NCBI GenBank assembly: GCA_937888615.1
Contig: CALABZ010000330.1
Location: 1 to 13,487 of the forward strand
DNA length: 13,487 bases
Reading direction: 5' to 3'
Origin: an uncultured Lentisphaeria bacterium
Lineage (GTDB): Bacteria > Verrucomicrobiota > Lentisphaeria > Victivallales > Victivallaceae
This document shows, in pieces, positions 1 to 6,709 of the stretch (the stretch's first letter is position 1; each line of letters opens with the position of its first letter). The notes beneath the pieces are model-generated. The model saw only the letters and a list, made by a program, of their open reading frames with translations. It was not told the DNA's origin and did not search any database. The position numbers were made by a program, and so were the translations under genes.

Positions 1-1
1 C

Positions 2-649
2 AAGCTCAAAGAACTCGGCGGCGTCCAGGACGGCGACGCCATGTTCTTCCTGGCCGACAAGGAAAAACTGGTCGAACGCATCGGTGGCGCCGTGATCCCC
101 GAGCTCGGCCGCCAGCTTGAGCTGATCGATAAAAATACCTTTAAATTCTGCTGGATCGTCGACTTCCCGATGTTCGAAGCCGATGAAGACACCGGCGCCA
201 TCGGTTTCAGCCACAACCCGTTCTCCATGCCGCAGGGCGGTATGGACGCGCTGTTGAACCAGGACCCGCTTGACATCCTTGCCTACCAGTACGATATCGT
301 CTGCAACGGCATCGAACTCTCCAGCGGCGCCATCCGTAACCATCAGCCGGAGGTCATGTACAAGGCCTTTGAAATCGCCGGTTACGAAAAAAGCGTGGTG
401 GATGATAAATTCGGCGGCATGATCAATGCTTTCCGGCTGGGCGCTCCCCCGCACGGCGGCATCGCCCCCGGCGTGGACCGCATGGTGATGCTGCTGGCCG
501 AGGAACCCAATATCCGCGAAGTCATCGCGTTCCCGTTCAACCAGCAGGCACAGGACCTGATGATGAACGCCCCGGCCGAAGTGACCATCAAACAGTTGCG
601 TGAACTGCACCTGAAGGTCGCGCTTCCCGAAAAACATACGAATCAGTAA
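2..649 (+). CDS. aspS: Aspartate--tRNA ligase, C-terminal part (5' truncated by window edge)
   Basis: This is the last 215 residues of a class II aspartyl-tRNA synthetase, which charges tRNA-Asp in the cytoplasm. The frame is open from base 2, so the gene begins outside the window. Family signatures visible include WIVDFPMFE, FSHNPFSMP, YDIVCNGIELSSGAIRNH and class II motif 3 in the form GGIAPGVDRMVMLL, followed by the usual bacterial ending IREVIAFPFNQQAQDLMMNAP. The catalytic core is intact up to the stop. A secreted-protein gene follows after 32 bp with no terminator between them, so the two are probably co-transcribed. Whether the enzyme is discriminating or also charges tRNA-Asn cannot be judged from this fragment. 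Confidence 0.97.
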   Translation, partial: KLKELGGVQDGDAMFFLADKEKLVERIGGAVIPELGRQLELIDKNTFKFCWIVDFPMFEADEDTGAIGFSHNPFSMPQGGMDALLNQDPLDILAYQYDIVCNGIELSSGAIRNHQPEVMYKAFEIAGYEKSVVDDKFGGMINAFRLGAPPHGGIAPGVDRMVMLLAEEPNIREVIAFPFNQQAQDLMMNAPAEVTIKQLRELHLKVALPEKHTNQ

Positions 650-681
650 TAAAACCCCCTCAACAAACGGGAGATAAATAC

Positions 682-1662
682 ATGAAATTGATGAAGGGCC
701 TCGCAATGGTTGTGGCATGTGCTTTCACATGCCTCGTTTCGGCGGACAGTCTGGACCGTTTTGTGCCGGAGGACACCAACCTCCTGGCCAAGTTGCGCCC
801 CCAGATGATGCTGGACCTCTCCGTAGTGAAGGACAACGATACGCCGCAGATCAAGGAATGGCGCGAAATACTCAATAAAATCAACCTGACCGGCGCCACT
901 CTCCCCGATCAGGCGATGGTCCTTCTCACCGCCAAGTACAACAACAGCCCGGCAGCCATCATGACGGTGACCAACACCCCGGCTCAGATGAAAACCAAAC
1001 TCGACCAGATGGTCAAGGATTTCCCGGCCCTTTCCTACACGAAACTGACGGACAAAAATTATCCCGGATTCCGGCTGGTGTCCACCTCCGGTGAAGGTGA
1101 GGAAAAAGAAGAAAATGCGGTGAATATCTATTATCTGGATAAAAATGTCATCGCCCTGCTGGAAGAAAATTCCATTCCCCCGGCCGAGTTGAAAGCCGGT
1201 GCCAAACCGGCCGCAATCCTCGACTCGTTCAAGGATGTCGGCAACCTGGAAATGGCTCGGGTCGTAACCAATGGATCTTCGCTGGGCAATGGAGCGGGGG
1301 TCAACGGTTTGAACTCGCTGGCGCTGAAGCTTTCGAAGACCACCGACCCCGCCATCGCGTTTCTGCTGGACGCTACCCTCGGCTTTATAAAGCCCGAGGA
1401 TGCCATGCAGATTGCCGCCATGGGGCAATTTTTCCTGAGCATGGGTCTCATGCAGGCGACCAACGACGCCAAGCTGGCTGAACAGGTCGGCAAAGAAATC
1501 AAAATCCAGGCGGACGGCACCAAGGTTCAGATCAATGCTTCCATCAGCGAAGCCCTGATCAAGATGCTGAAAGAAAAAATGAAGAATCAGATCCCGAATC
1601 CCGACGGCCAAAAGCCCGTAGCGGTCGAGGAAACCACGGTTGAGGTCGAAACCACCAACTGA
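682..1662 (+). CDS. Secreted/periplasmic protein of unknown function
   Basis: This encodes a 326-residue protein that I do not recognise. It starts at an ATG 8 bases after a GGGAG ribosome-binding site at 669-673. Residues 1-21 form a signal peptide: basic MKLMKG, a hydrophobic core, then VSA before DSLDRF as the likely signal peptidase I site. AFTC is a poor lipobox, so lipidation is unlikely. The mature part is soluble and mixed alpha/beta. Its start, RFVPEDTNLLAKLRP, faintly recalls the 'P-x-D-T' opening of DUF3352-like secreted proteins of planctomycetes and relatives; this is a weak inference. The C-terminal tail is rich in Glu, Thr and Val and looks disordered. It sits 32 bp after aspS and before a strong terminator, so it is probably the last gene of that transcript. 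A long antisense frame exists here but has no supporting signals. Confidence 0.85.
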   Translation: MKLMKGLAMVVACAFTCLVSADSLDRFVPEDTNLLAKLRPQMMLDLSVVKDNDTPQIKEWREILNKINLTGATLPDQAMVLLTAKYNNSPAAIMTVTNTPAQMKTKLDQMVKDFPALSYTKLTDKNYPGFRLVSTSGEGEEKEENAVNIYYLDKNVIALLEENSIPPAELKAGAKPAAILDSFKDVGNLEMARVVTNGSSLGNGAGVNGLNSLALKLSKTTDPAIAFLLDATLGFIKPEDAMQIAAMGQFFLSMGLMQATNDAKLAEQVGKEIKIQADGTKVQINASISEALIKMLKEKMKNQIPNPDGQKPVAVEETTVEVETTN

Positions 1663-1684
1663 TCCGAACCGCCCAATATCTTTT

Positions 1685-1723
1685 GTACGGAGAAATTCAA
1701 CGTGATTTCTCCGTACTTTTTTT
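1685..1723 (+). terminator. Rho-independent terminator after the aspS-secreted protein transcript
   Basis: A perfect 12-bp stem (GTACGGAGAAAT at 1685-1696 with ATTTCTCCGTAC at 1705-1716) encloses an 8-base loop and is followed directly by seven T residues (1717-1723). It lies 22 bp after the stop codon of the secreted protein. Confidence 0.95.
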
Positions 1724-1755
1724 CAATGCCGATGCATTTTGAGTTCAAAACGGTC

Positions 1756-1783
1756 TTGCATTTTTCGACGGCCTCTGTATAGT
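1756..1783 (+). promoter_or_regulatory. Probable sigma-70 promoter for the kinase gene
   Basis: A -35-like TTGCAT (1756-1761) is separated by 16 bases from a -10-like TATAGT (1778-1783). It lies just after the preceding terminator and about 40 bp before the kinase start. The -10 is close to consensus and the -35 is only partial. Confidence 0.55.
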
Positions 1784-1812
1784 ACATACCATGAAGAGAA
1801 GACTAGTTCGAC

Positions 1813-1816
1813 GGAG
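1813..1816 (+). promoter_or_regulatory. Ribosome-binding site that fixes the kinase start
   Basis: GGAG lies 6 bases before the ATG at 1823. The frame is also open upstream to a TTG at 1739, but that codon has no Shine-Dalgarno sequence and lies upstream of the predicted promoter. The ATG at 1823 is therefore preferred. Confidence 0.75.
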
Positions 1817-1822
1817 AACGAA

Positions 1823-3121
1823 ATGGAGTATGAGATCAGTTTTACCTGCGACAGTTGCCGCAGAGAGATCGTTGCCCCCTCCAGCCTGGCGGGAAGTGAA
1901 ATAAGTTGTCCCGAATGCGGCGCCCGGACTCAAGTCCCCATTCCGGGCCTGTGCAACAGCCTTGAACTCGGCGAATTCGTGCTGATCCGCAAAATCGGCT
2001 CCGGCGGCATGGGCGAAGTCTGGCTGGCCGAACAGCAAACCCTGAACCGCAAGGTAGCGCTGAAAATTCTTCAGCCCCAGCTCGCCGCCAACGAGCGTTT
2101 CATCAGGCGTTTTCTCTCCGAAGCCAACCTGTCCGGCAAACTGGAGCATCCCAACATTGTCCTGGCATACTCCGCGGGGCAGATCGGCAACTTCTATTAC
2201 CTGGCCACCTCCTATATCGACGGCGTCGAATTGAACAACCGCCTGAAGGCCGAGTATAGACTGCCGGAACGCGAAGCGCTCAAGATCGCCAAATGTGTGG
2301 CTGAAGCCCTGCGCTATGCCTGGAATGAACACCGCATGGTTCACCGCGACATCAAACCGGCCAACATCATGATCGACTCCTACGGCAATCCGCGCCTGAT
2401 GGATTTCGGCATCTCGAAAATTATCAGTGTTGAAAAAAATACCGCCGCGAACGATGATCTTTGCGGTACCCCGGAATACATCAGCCCCGAACAAATCCAG
2501 GGATGCTCCGATATTGATTTCCGCTGTGACGTCTATTCCCTCGGCATTACTCTCTTTCAGCTGATTTCAGGCATCCTGCCGTTCAGAGGGACAACGGTCG
2601 AAGAAACGCTGAAAATGCATTTGAACACCCCGTTTCCCCGGCAGTCGAGTTTCCAATCCGGCATCTCGTCCCAATGCTACAAACTCATTGAAATCATGAC
2701 GGCCAAGGATCCGCAGGACCGCCATAGTTCCTGGGATTACGTCATCGCCGACCTCGACCTGGTGCTGGAGGGCAAATCCCCGGTCGGACGCATTGCCGAC
2801 AACCCCGGTGAACCCGGCAAACTTGCGGCATCCGCGCCGAACGCCCGAATCCGTATGAAGGGTACCCGGCCAACCCCGGCCGAACAGCTCCATATTCACG
2901 AACGGCCGCATTCAAGACCGCTTGTACCGCCGTCCCCGAAGAATTTCCCGGAACCGCCGCCGGAAACAGCAGGCAATATGAAACGTCCGCTGAATGCGAT
3001 TCCTCCAAAAATTCAATTTCAGAAAAAAAAGAAAAAAAGTATCATTCCCCGCACCATTGCAGCAATGGTAGTGGTCCTGATCCTGCTCCTGGGAATACTG
3101 ATCGTAATACTCCTCAAATAA
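1823..3121 (+). CDS. Membrane-anchored Hanks-type serine/threonine protein kinase with N-terminal zinc ribbon
   Basis: This encodes 432 residues. Residues 9-32 form a CxxC...CxxC zinc ribbon (C9, C12, C29, C32). The kinase domain runs from about 50 to 310 and looks active: glycine loop IGSGGMGEV (58-66), catalytic lysine K81 in VALKIL, HRD loop HRDIKPAN (174-181), DFG at 194-196 and SPE (the APE motif) at 221-223. A Pro-rich, basic linker follows and ends in five lysines. One transmembrane helix then occupies 411-431 and leaves a single residue after it. The protein is thus tail-anchored, with its catalytic part in the cytoplasm and no extracytoplasmic sensor domain, unlike PknB-type kinases. 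The family autophosphorylates and phosphorylates Ser/Thr on partner proteins; the target here is unknown. The deacetylase gene follows after 17 bp. The A-rich codons for the lysines form a possible slippage site (see findings). Confidence 0.93.
   Translation: MEYEISFTCDSCRREIVAPSSLAGSEISCPECGARTQVPIPGLCNSLELGEFVLIRKIGSGGMGEVWLAEQQTLNRKVALKILQPQLAANERFIRRFLSEANLSGKLEHPNIVLAYSAGQIGNFYYLATSYIDGVELNNRLKAEYRLPEREALKIAKCVAEALRYAWNEHRMVHRDIKPANIMIDSYGNPRLMDFGISKIISVEKNTAANDDLCGTPEYISPEQIQGCSDIDFRCDVYSLGITLFQLISGILPFRGTTVEETLKMHLNTPFPRQSSFQSGISSQCYKLIEIMTAKDPQDRHSSWDYVIADLDLVLEGKSPVGRIADNPGEPGKLAASAPNARIRMKGTRPTPAEQLHIHERPHSRPLVPPSPKNFPEPPPETAGNMKRPLNAIPPKIQFQKKKKKSIIPRTIAAMVVVLILLLGILIVILLK
3025..3031 (+). 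other. Candidate -1 frameshift / slippage heptamer in the kinase gene
   Basis: The zero-frame codons read A AAA AAG, the same heptamer used in E. coli dnaX. It sits inside an A8-G-A7 tract (3023-3038). It comes just before the codons of the transmembrane helix, in a gene whose -1 frame continues into the next gene. That slippage actually happens is an inference. Confidence 0.35.
3053..3069 (+). other. Hairpin downstream of the A-rich tract
   Basis: ACCATTG (3053-3059) pairs perfectly with CAATGGT (3063-3069) across a 3-base loop. It starts 21 bases after the A AAA AAG heptamer and 14 bases after the last A of the tract. It could stimulate frameshifting, although the spacing from the heptamer is longer than in well-studied cases. 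Confidence 0.4.
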
Positions 3122-3138
3122 ACATAAGGAATTTGAGT

Positions 3139-3930
3139 ATGAAAAACATTGTTTTCATGTTTCCGGAAGGCCGTCGCAAAGCCCTGACCATGAGCTATGA
3201 CGACGGTGTGGTGGAAGATCGCCAACTCGTCAAAATCTTTAACAAGTACGGCATCAAAGGCTCTTTTCACATCAACGGCGGCCTGCTCGGAAACGGCAAT
3301 CACCTCTCCGCCGAGGAAATTAAAGACCTCTATCAGGGGCATGAAGTTTCCTGCCACAGTTTTCACCATCCATTTCTTGAGCGCGTGCCCCGAATCTCCG
3401 CGCTGAACCAGGTGCTGGAAGACCGCAAGGTGCTGGAACAACTGGCGGGTTACCCGGTGCGCGGCATGTCTTACCCGATGGGAACTTACGACGATGAAGT
3501 CATCGGTATCCTGAAAAGCGCCGATATCGTCTATTGCCGCACCGTCAACAGCTCCGGCAAATTCAGCCTCCCGAACAACTGGCTTGAATGGCATCCCACC
3601 TGTCATCATCGCGAAGACATCCTGGCCAAAGCGGAAGTCTTCAAGGAATTGCGGTATAGTTTCTCACTGTTCTACGTATGGGGCCATGCCTATGAGTTCG
3701 AGCGCAACTGCAACTGGAACCTGATCGAAAACTTCTGCGCGGCCATCGCCCATATCAATGATATCTGGTATGCCACCAACATCGAAATCTATAATTACGC
3801 CACCGCGCTCCGCCGCCTGGAATTTTCGGTTTCCGGCGATCAGGTTCGCAATCCGACCAATATGCCGGTATGGCTGAGTGTCGACGGTCAAGTAACCAAA
3901 ATCGAACCCGGCGAATTGAAAAATCTCTAA
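3139..3930 (+). CDS. Polysaccharide deacetylase family protein (NodB-like fold), probably cytoplasmic
   Basis: This encodes 263 residues. The ATG at 3139 is chosen because AAGGA (3126-3130) lies 8 bases upstream; a TTG at 3133 is less well placed. Carbohydrate esterase family 4 motifs are present. Motif 1 is SYDDG (19-23), with D21 as probable base and D22 as metal ligand. Motif 2 is HSFHH (73-77), giving the metal histidines H73 and H77. Motif 3 is represented by RGMSYPMG. The family uses a divalent metal to remove N- or O-acetyl groups from sugars. There is no signal peptide or membrane helix, so it probably acts in the cytoplasm on a small or intracellular substrate rather than on cell-wall polymers; the substrate is not evident. 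It lies 17 bp after the kinase and ends at a bidirectional terminator, so the two genes form a transcriptional pair. Confidence 0.88.
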   Translation: MKNIVFMFPEGRRKALTMSYDDGVVEDRQLVKIFNKYGIKGSFHINGGLLGNGNHLSAEEIKDLYQGHEVSCHSFHHPFLERVPRISALNQVLEDRKVLEQLAGYPVRGMSYPMGTYDDEVIGILKSADIVYCRTVNSSGKFSLPNNWLEWHPTCHHREDILAKAEVFKELRYSFSLFYVWGHAYEFERNCNWNLIENFCAAIAHINDIWYATNIEIYNYATALRRLEFSVSGDQVRNPTNMPVWLSVDGQVTKIEPGELKNL

Positions 3931-3941
3931 AGAAATCTGTC

Positions 3942-3974
3942 ATGAAAAAACCCCGCATTGCGGGGTTTTTTCAT
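3942..3974. terminator. Bidirectional rho-independent terminator between convergent genes
   Basis: A perfect 15-bp stem (3942-3956 with 3960-3974) has a 3-base loop. Its GC-rich centre CCCCGC/GCGGGG is flanked by A6 on one side and T6 on the other, so it can terminate transcription from both directions. It separates the deacetylase gene from the end of the minus-strand operon. Confidence 0.95.
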
Positions 3975-3981
3975 CTTTACT

Positions 3982-4611
3982 TTATGCTTCCGGGCTGAAA
4001 TGAGGGATGATCTCATCGATCTGTGCCTGGCATTGCCGGAAGATCGCGTCGTGGTCGGCGTCCAGATTCGTCGAATGATTGATCGTATCAAACACCTCCA
4101 GCCCGACAAAACGGGTCCAGAACCTCATATACGGACGCATCAAATCCAGCGACGCCGTTTCCGGAAGGTCATAGTTGCCGCCGGCTGCGAACGAAATAAA
4201 CGCCCTTTTGCCGGCCATCAGCCCCTCGTATCCGGTGTCCGTCACCCGAAACGCCCAGCCGTTCTGGGTGACCAGGTCGATATAGTGTTTCAAGCGGTGG
4301 GGGATGGAGAAATTCCACATCGGGACACTGAACACGTAAGCATCCGCCGACTGAAAATGCAGCCAGACCGATTTGGCCCCTTCCCATTGCTCACGTTCTT
4401 CCGGGTCCAGCGAGAGCCCCTCGCCGGTCTTGTATTTGGCGAATACGCCGGGTTTGCCGAAATCCGGCAGGTCCGCCAGTTCCAGGTCAAGTTCTTCCAA
4501 CTGAATATCCGGGTAAACGCCGAACAGCTTGTCGATAAAATAATTCGCCACTTTGCGGGAATGCGAACGGCCATTGCGCGGCGAGGCAATGATATGCAGT
4601 ACTTTTCTCAT
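3982..4611 (-). CDS. azoR: FMN-dependent NADH-azoreductase / quinone reductase-like flavodoxin-fold protein
   Basis: This encodes 209 residues, typical of the AzoR family. The start at 4611 is chosen because AAGGA (complement of 4620-4624) lies 8 bases upstream; the frame is open further upstream but without support. The N-terminus MRKVLHIIASPRNGRSHSRK is the flavodoxin-like first strand plus the FMN phosphate loop (S10 to S18). PMWNFSIPHRLKHYID (97-112) is the flavin-contacting signature, and SFAAGGNYDL fits the second FMN-binding loop. Family members reduce quinones or azo dyes with two electrons from NAD(P)H in the cytoplasm, and the natural role is often protection from thiol-reactive quinones. 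It lies 13 bp after the second lipoprotein and is the last gene of the operon. The gene name is by family resemblance; a modulator-of-drug-activity or general NAD(P)H oxidoreductase role is also possible. Confidence 0.85.
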   Translation of the reverse strand: MRKVLHIIASPRNGRSHSRKVANYFIDKLFGVYPDIQLEELDLELADLPDFGKPGVFAKYKTGEGLSLDPEEREQWEGAKSVWLHFQSADAYVFSVPMWNFSIPHRLKHYIDLVTQNGWAFRVTDTGYEGLMAGKRAFISFAAGGNYDLPETASLDLMRPYMRFWTRFVGLEVFDTINHSTNLDADHDAIFRQCQAQIDEIIPHFSPEA

Positions 4612-4624
4612 CGGAATATTCCTT

Positions 4625-5044
4625 TCACTGACGGTTTGACGGTTGTTTTTCCACGCGCTTGTACACCACGTCCCTGCCGCCGAAATCCGGGTCATCCTTC
4701 GGCATATGGAAGGTCAGCGAATAAATCACCAGCCCGTCGTCTTTCGTCAGGACCGTCAGGTCGCACGGATATTTTTTGCCGTCCTTTTTTTCGATCATGA
4801 CGTACTGTTCCCCGTCCTTTTCGATACGGCCGGTTTCCATGTCGCCCTCGAACAGGCGGTTACCCCGGATCACGAATCCGCAATCTTTCGGCTCCACCGC
4901 GGTTACGGTGTCTTTACCGATCCGGTTCAAAGTCCAACTGCCATCGAAAATTCCTTTCTCGGATTGTCCGTCGAGTGCCTGCCGGCATGAAACCAGCGTC
5001 GTCAACGACATCGCCGTCAGGGCGATTGCAAACAGATTTTTCAT
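4625..5044 (-). CDS. Small lipoprotein with one '(F/W)DGxW' module
   Basis: This encodes 139 residues. The N-terminus MKNLFAIALTAMSLTTLVSC is a type II signal peptide with lipobox LVSC and lipidated C20. The following residue is Arg, so by the proteobacterial rule it would not be retained in the inner membrane. The mature domain begins with GIFDGSW (31-37) and ends with DVVYKRVEK. It is predicted mainly beta and resembles the repeated modules of the neighbouring larger lipoprotein. A good ribosome-binding site (GGAGGA) precedes the start. The ATG overlaps the TGA of the upstream lipoprotein by four bases (ATGA), indicating translational coupling. I do not recognise a named family; a small beta-barrel or beta-sandwich is a guess. 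Confidence 0.85.
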   Translation of the reverse strand: MKNLFAIALTAMSLTTLVSCRQALDGQSEKGIFDGSWTLNRIGKDTVTAVEPKDCGFVIRGNRLFEGDMETGRIEKDGEQYVMIEKKDGKKYPCDLTVLTKDDGLVIYSLTFHMPKDDPDFGGRDVVYKRVEKQPSNRQ

Positions 5045-5736
5045 TTTTTCTCCTCCGTCGCCGCCGGATCGACGGCTTTTTTCTCGTAAACCATATTATA
5101 TCCGTCATAAGGCAAAATCGGATTGCTGATCCGGTATTTTAATAGAAGCCTGTTTCCCGATACTTCAAGCGTCATTGGAATATTTTCTCCGGTAATCGGG
5201 TCCGAGGTAAAATATTTGCCGTCAACCTCATGGATCATTGGTTTCCCATGCTCCGGCAGGCTATGTTTGTGCAGGACCAGATCCTCCGGCCTGCGGATTT
5301 CATACTCGGACATATGCCCGGAGAATGTGAATCCGGTCATCCGCCAAACTCCGTCCCACGGATATTTTGCCTCTTTGCCAAACGTCATGCGCTGATAAAA
5401 AGCGATATTGCCGTTGAGGTCCGGGATCTCCATACGGGCACGGCCTGAAAACCGGACCTTCAAGCGCGCCTCGTCGGCATGATGAACCCGGAGAAACCAG
5501 GCGTCGCCCTCTTTCTCCATCGTACCTTCGAAATAGCCCCCGACATAGATTTTGTTCTGTTCGATCCTCCAGACCATTTCCGGTCGGACCCGTTCCGGGG
5601 GGACTTCCACCCGAACGAATTTCCAGACGCCGTCGAACGGATATACGCCCTCTTTATCGCTCGTACAGGAAACCGGCAGCCACAAAAGCGGCAGCATGAA
5701 AATCATGAACACCCCTTTCATTGCCCTTTTCTTCAT
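5041..5736 (-). CDS. Lipoprotein with two tandem '(F/W)DGxW' modules
   Basis: This encodes 231 residues. It starts at 5736, with AAAGGAG (complement of 5746-5752) 9 bases upstream. The signal peptide MKKRAMKGVFMIFMLPLLWLPVSC has lipobox PVSC and lipidated C24. The mature part has two similar halves. One begins YPFDGVW (32-38) and the other YPWDGVW about 95 residues later; the second ends NMVYEKK. The downstream lipoprotein carries a third, single copy of this module. Function is unknown. The modules are beta-rich and could be lipocalin-like or META-like barrels, but I see no motif that decides this. It follows pyrD by 47 bp with no clear terminator, so it is probably read with the pyr genes, although an own promoter in the AT-rich gap cannot be excluded. 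Confidence 0.85.
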   Translation of the reverse strand: MKKRAMKGVFMIFMLPLLWLPVSCTSDKEGVYPFDGVWKFVRVEVPPERVRPEMVWRIEQNKIYVGGYFEGTMEKEGDAWFLRVHHADEARLKVRFSGRARMEIPDLNGNIAFYQRMTFGKEAKYPWDGVWRMTGFTFSGHMSEYEIRRPEDLVLHKHSLPEHGKPMIHEVDGKYFTSDPITGENIPMTLEVSGNRLLLKYRISNPILPYDGYNMVYEKKAVDPAATEEKK

Positions 5737-5783
5737 GCCCGCCGGCTCCTTTGCATATCTTAGCCAAATTTTAAAATTTCACC

Positions 5784-6707
5784 CTATTTGAGTATAACCG
5801 CCCCGATGATTTCCCGGACCGATTTGCAGCCGTTGCGGTCCAGATATTCATTGATGCCGTCAATCACCTTGATCGGCGCGTACGGGTCGGCGAAAATCGC
5901 CGTTCCCACCGCCACCGCCGAGGCTCCGGCCAGCATGAATTCCACCGCGTCCGCCGCGTTCATGATTCCCCCCATGCCGATGATCGGCACCTTGACCGCC
6001 TGCGCCACCTGATAAACCATGCGCACGGCGACCGGTTTGACGGCGGGACCGCTCAGGCCGCCGAAAAGGTTGGCGATTTTCGGACGGCGGGTGTTGATGT
6101 CGATGGCCATGCCGGTGATGGTATTGATCAGCGACACCATGTCGGACCCGGCATCCACCACGCAGCGGGCGAAGTCGGCGATATTGGCGACGTTGGGGCT
6201 GAGTTTGGTGATCAGCGGCAGCGTTGTCGCGCGCCGGACTTCGGACACCACTTGCGCCGCCAGCTTCAGGTCGGTCCCGAAAGCGGCTCCGCCCTCTTTG
6301 ACGTTCGGGCAGGAAATATTGATTTCGAGGGCGGCGATGCCCTCGCGGTCCGCATCCAGCCGCTCGGCGACCTCGCGGTAGCCTTCCACGGTCTTGCCCC
6401 AGATGTTGACAAACACCGTTGCGCCGGTGGTCCGCAGGAACGGCATGTATTCGGCCCCATGCAGGAATTTTTCCACGCCCGGCCCCTGCAGACCGATCGC
6501 GTTCAACATGCCGCTGGAGACTTCCGCCACCCGCGGCGTCGGGTTGCCGTGACTGGGAAACGTGGCGATGCCTTTCACCACCACCGCGCCGAGCCTCTGC
6601 AGGTCGAAATAGTCTTTGTATTCGTAACCGTATCCGAAAGTGCCGGACGCGGTCATTACCGGGTTCCTCAAAATAATTTTGCCAAGATCAGTCGTCAAGT
6701 CCGCCAT
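5784..6707 (-). CDS. pyrD: Dihydroorotate dehydrogenase B (NAD+), catalytic subunit
   Basis: This encodes 307 residues of a class 1B dihydroorotate dehydrogenase. With PyrK it oxidises dihydroorotate to orotate and passes electrons to NAD+, the fourth step of UMP synthesis, in the cytoplasm. It is an FMN TIM barrel: MTASGTFGYG (18-27), K45 in VVKG, N69 in LNAIGLQ, and the active-site cysteine C133 in NISCPNVKEGG, which marks the class 1 type. GMGGI and GTAIF near the end are the FMN phosphate loops. The usual GLQNPG reads GLQGPG here (position 75). The start is ATG 6707, set by GGAGGA 6 bases upstream; a TTG at 6713 directly abuts that site and is rejected. It begins 2 bp after the pyrK stop, so the two subunits are translated together. 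Confidence 0.95.
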   Translation of the reverse strand: MADLTTDLGKIILRNPVMTASGTFGYGYEYKDYFDLQRLGAVVVKGIATFPSHGNPTPRVAEVSSGMLNAIGLQGPGVEKFLHGAEYMPFLRTTGATVFVNIWGKTVEGYREVAERLDADREGIAALEINISCPNVKEGGAAFGTDLKLAAQVVSEVRRATTLPLITKLSPNVANIADFARCVVDAGSDMVSLINTITGMAIDINTRRPKIANLFGGLSGPAVKPVAVRMVYQVAQAVKVPIIGMGGIMNAADAVEFMLAGASAVAVGTAIFADPYAPIKVIDGINEYLDRNGCKSVREIIGAVILK

Positions 6708-6709
6708 CG

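Noticed and set aside
643..1611. Long minus-strand open frame (322 codons) opposite the secreted-protein gene
   Set aside because: It has no ribosome-binding site, crosses the aspS stop region and gives a composition typical of an antisense shadow. The plus-strand gene has a signal peptide, ribosome-binding site and terminator.
1739..1822. N-terminal extension of the kinase from a TTG codon
   Set aside because: It begins upstream of the predicted promoter elements and has no Shine-Dalgarno sequence, whereas GGAG sits 6 bases before ATG 1823 and the zinc ribbon begins right after.
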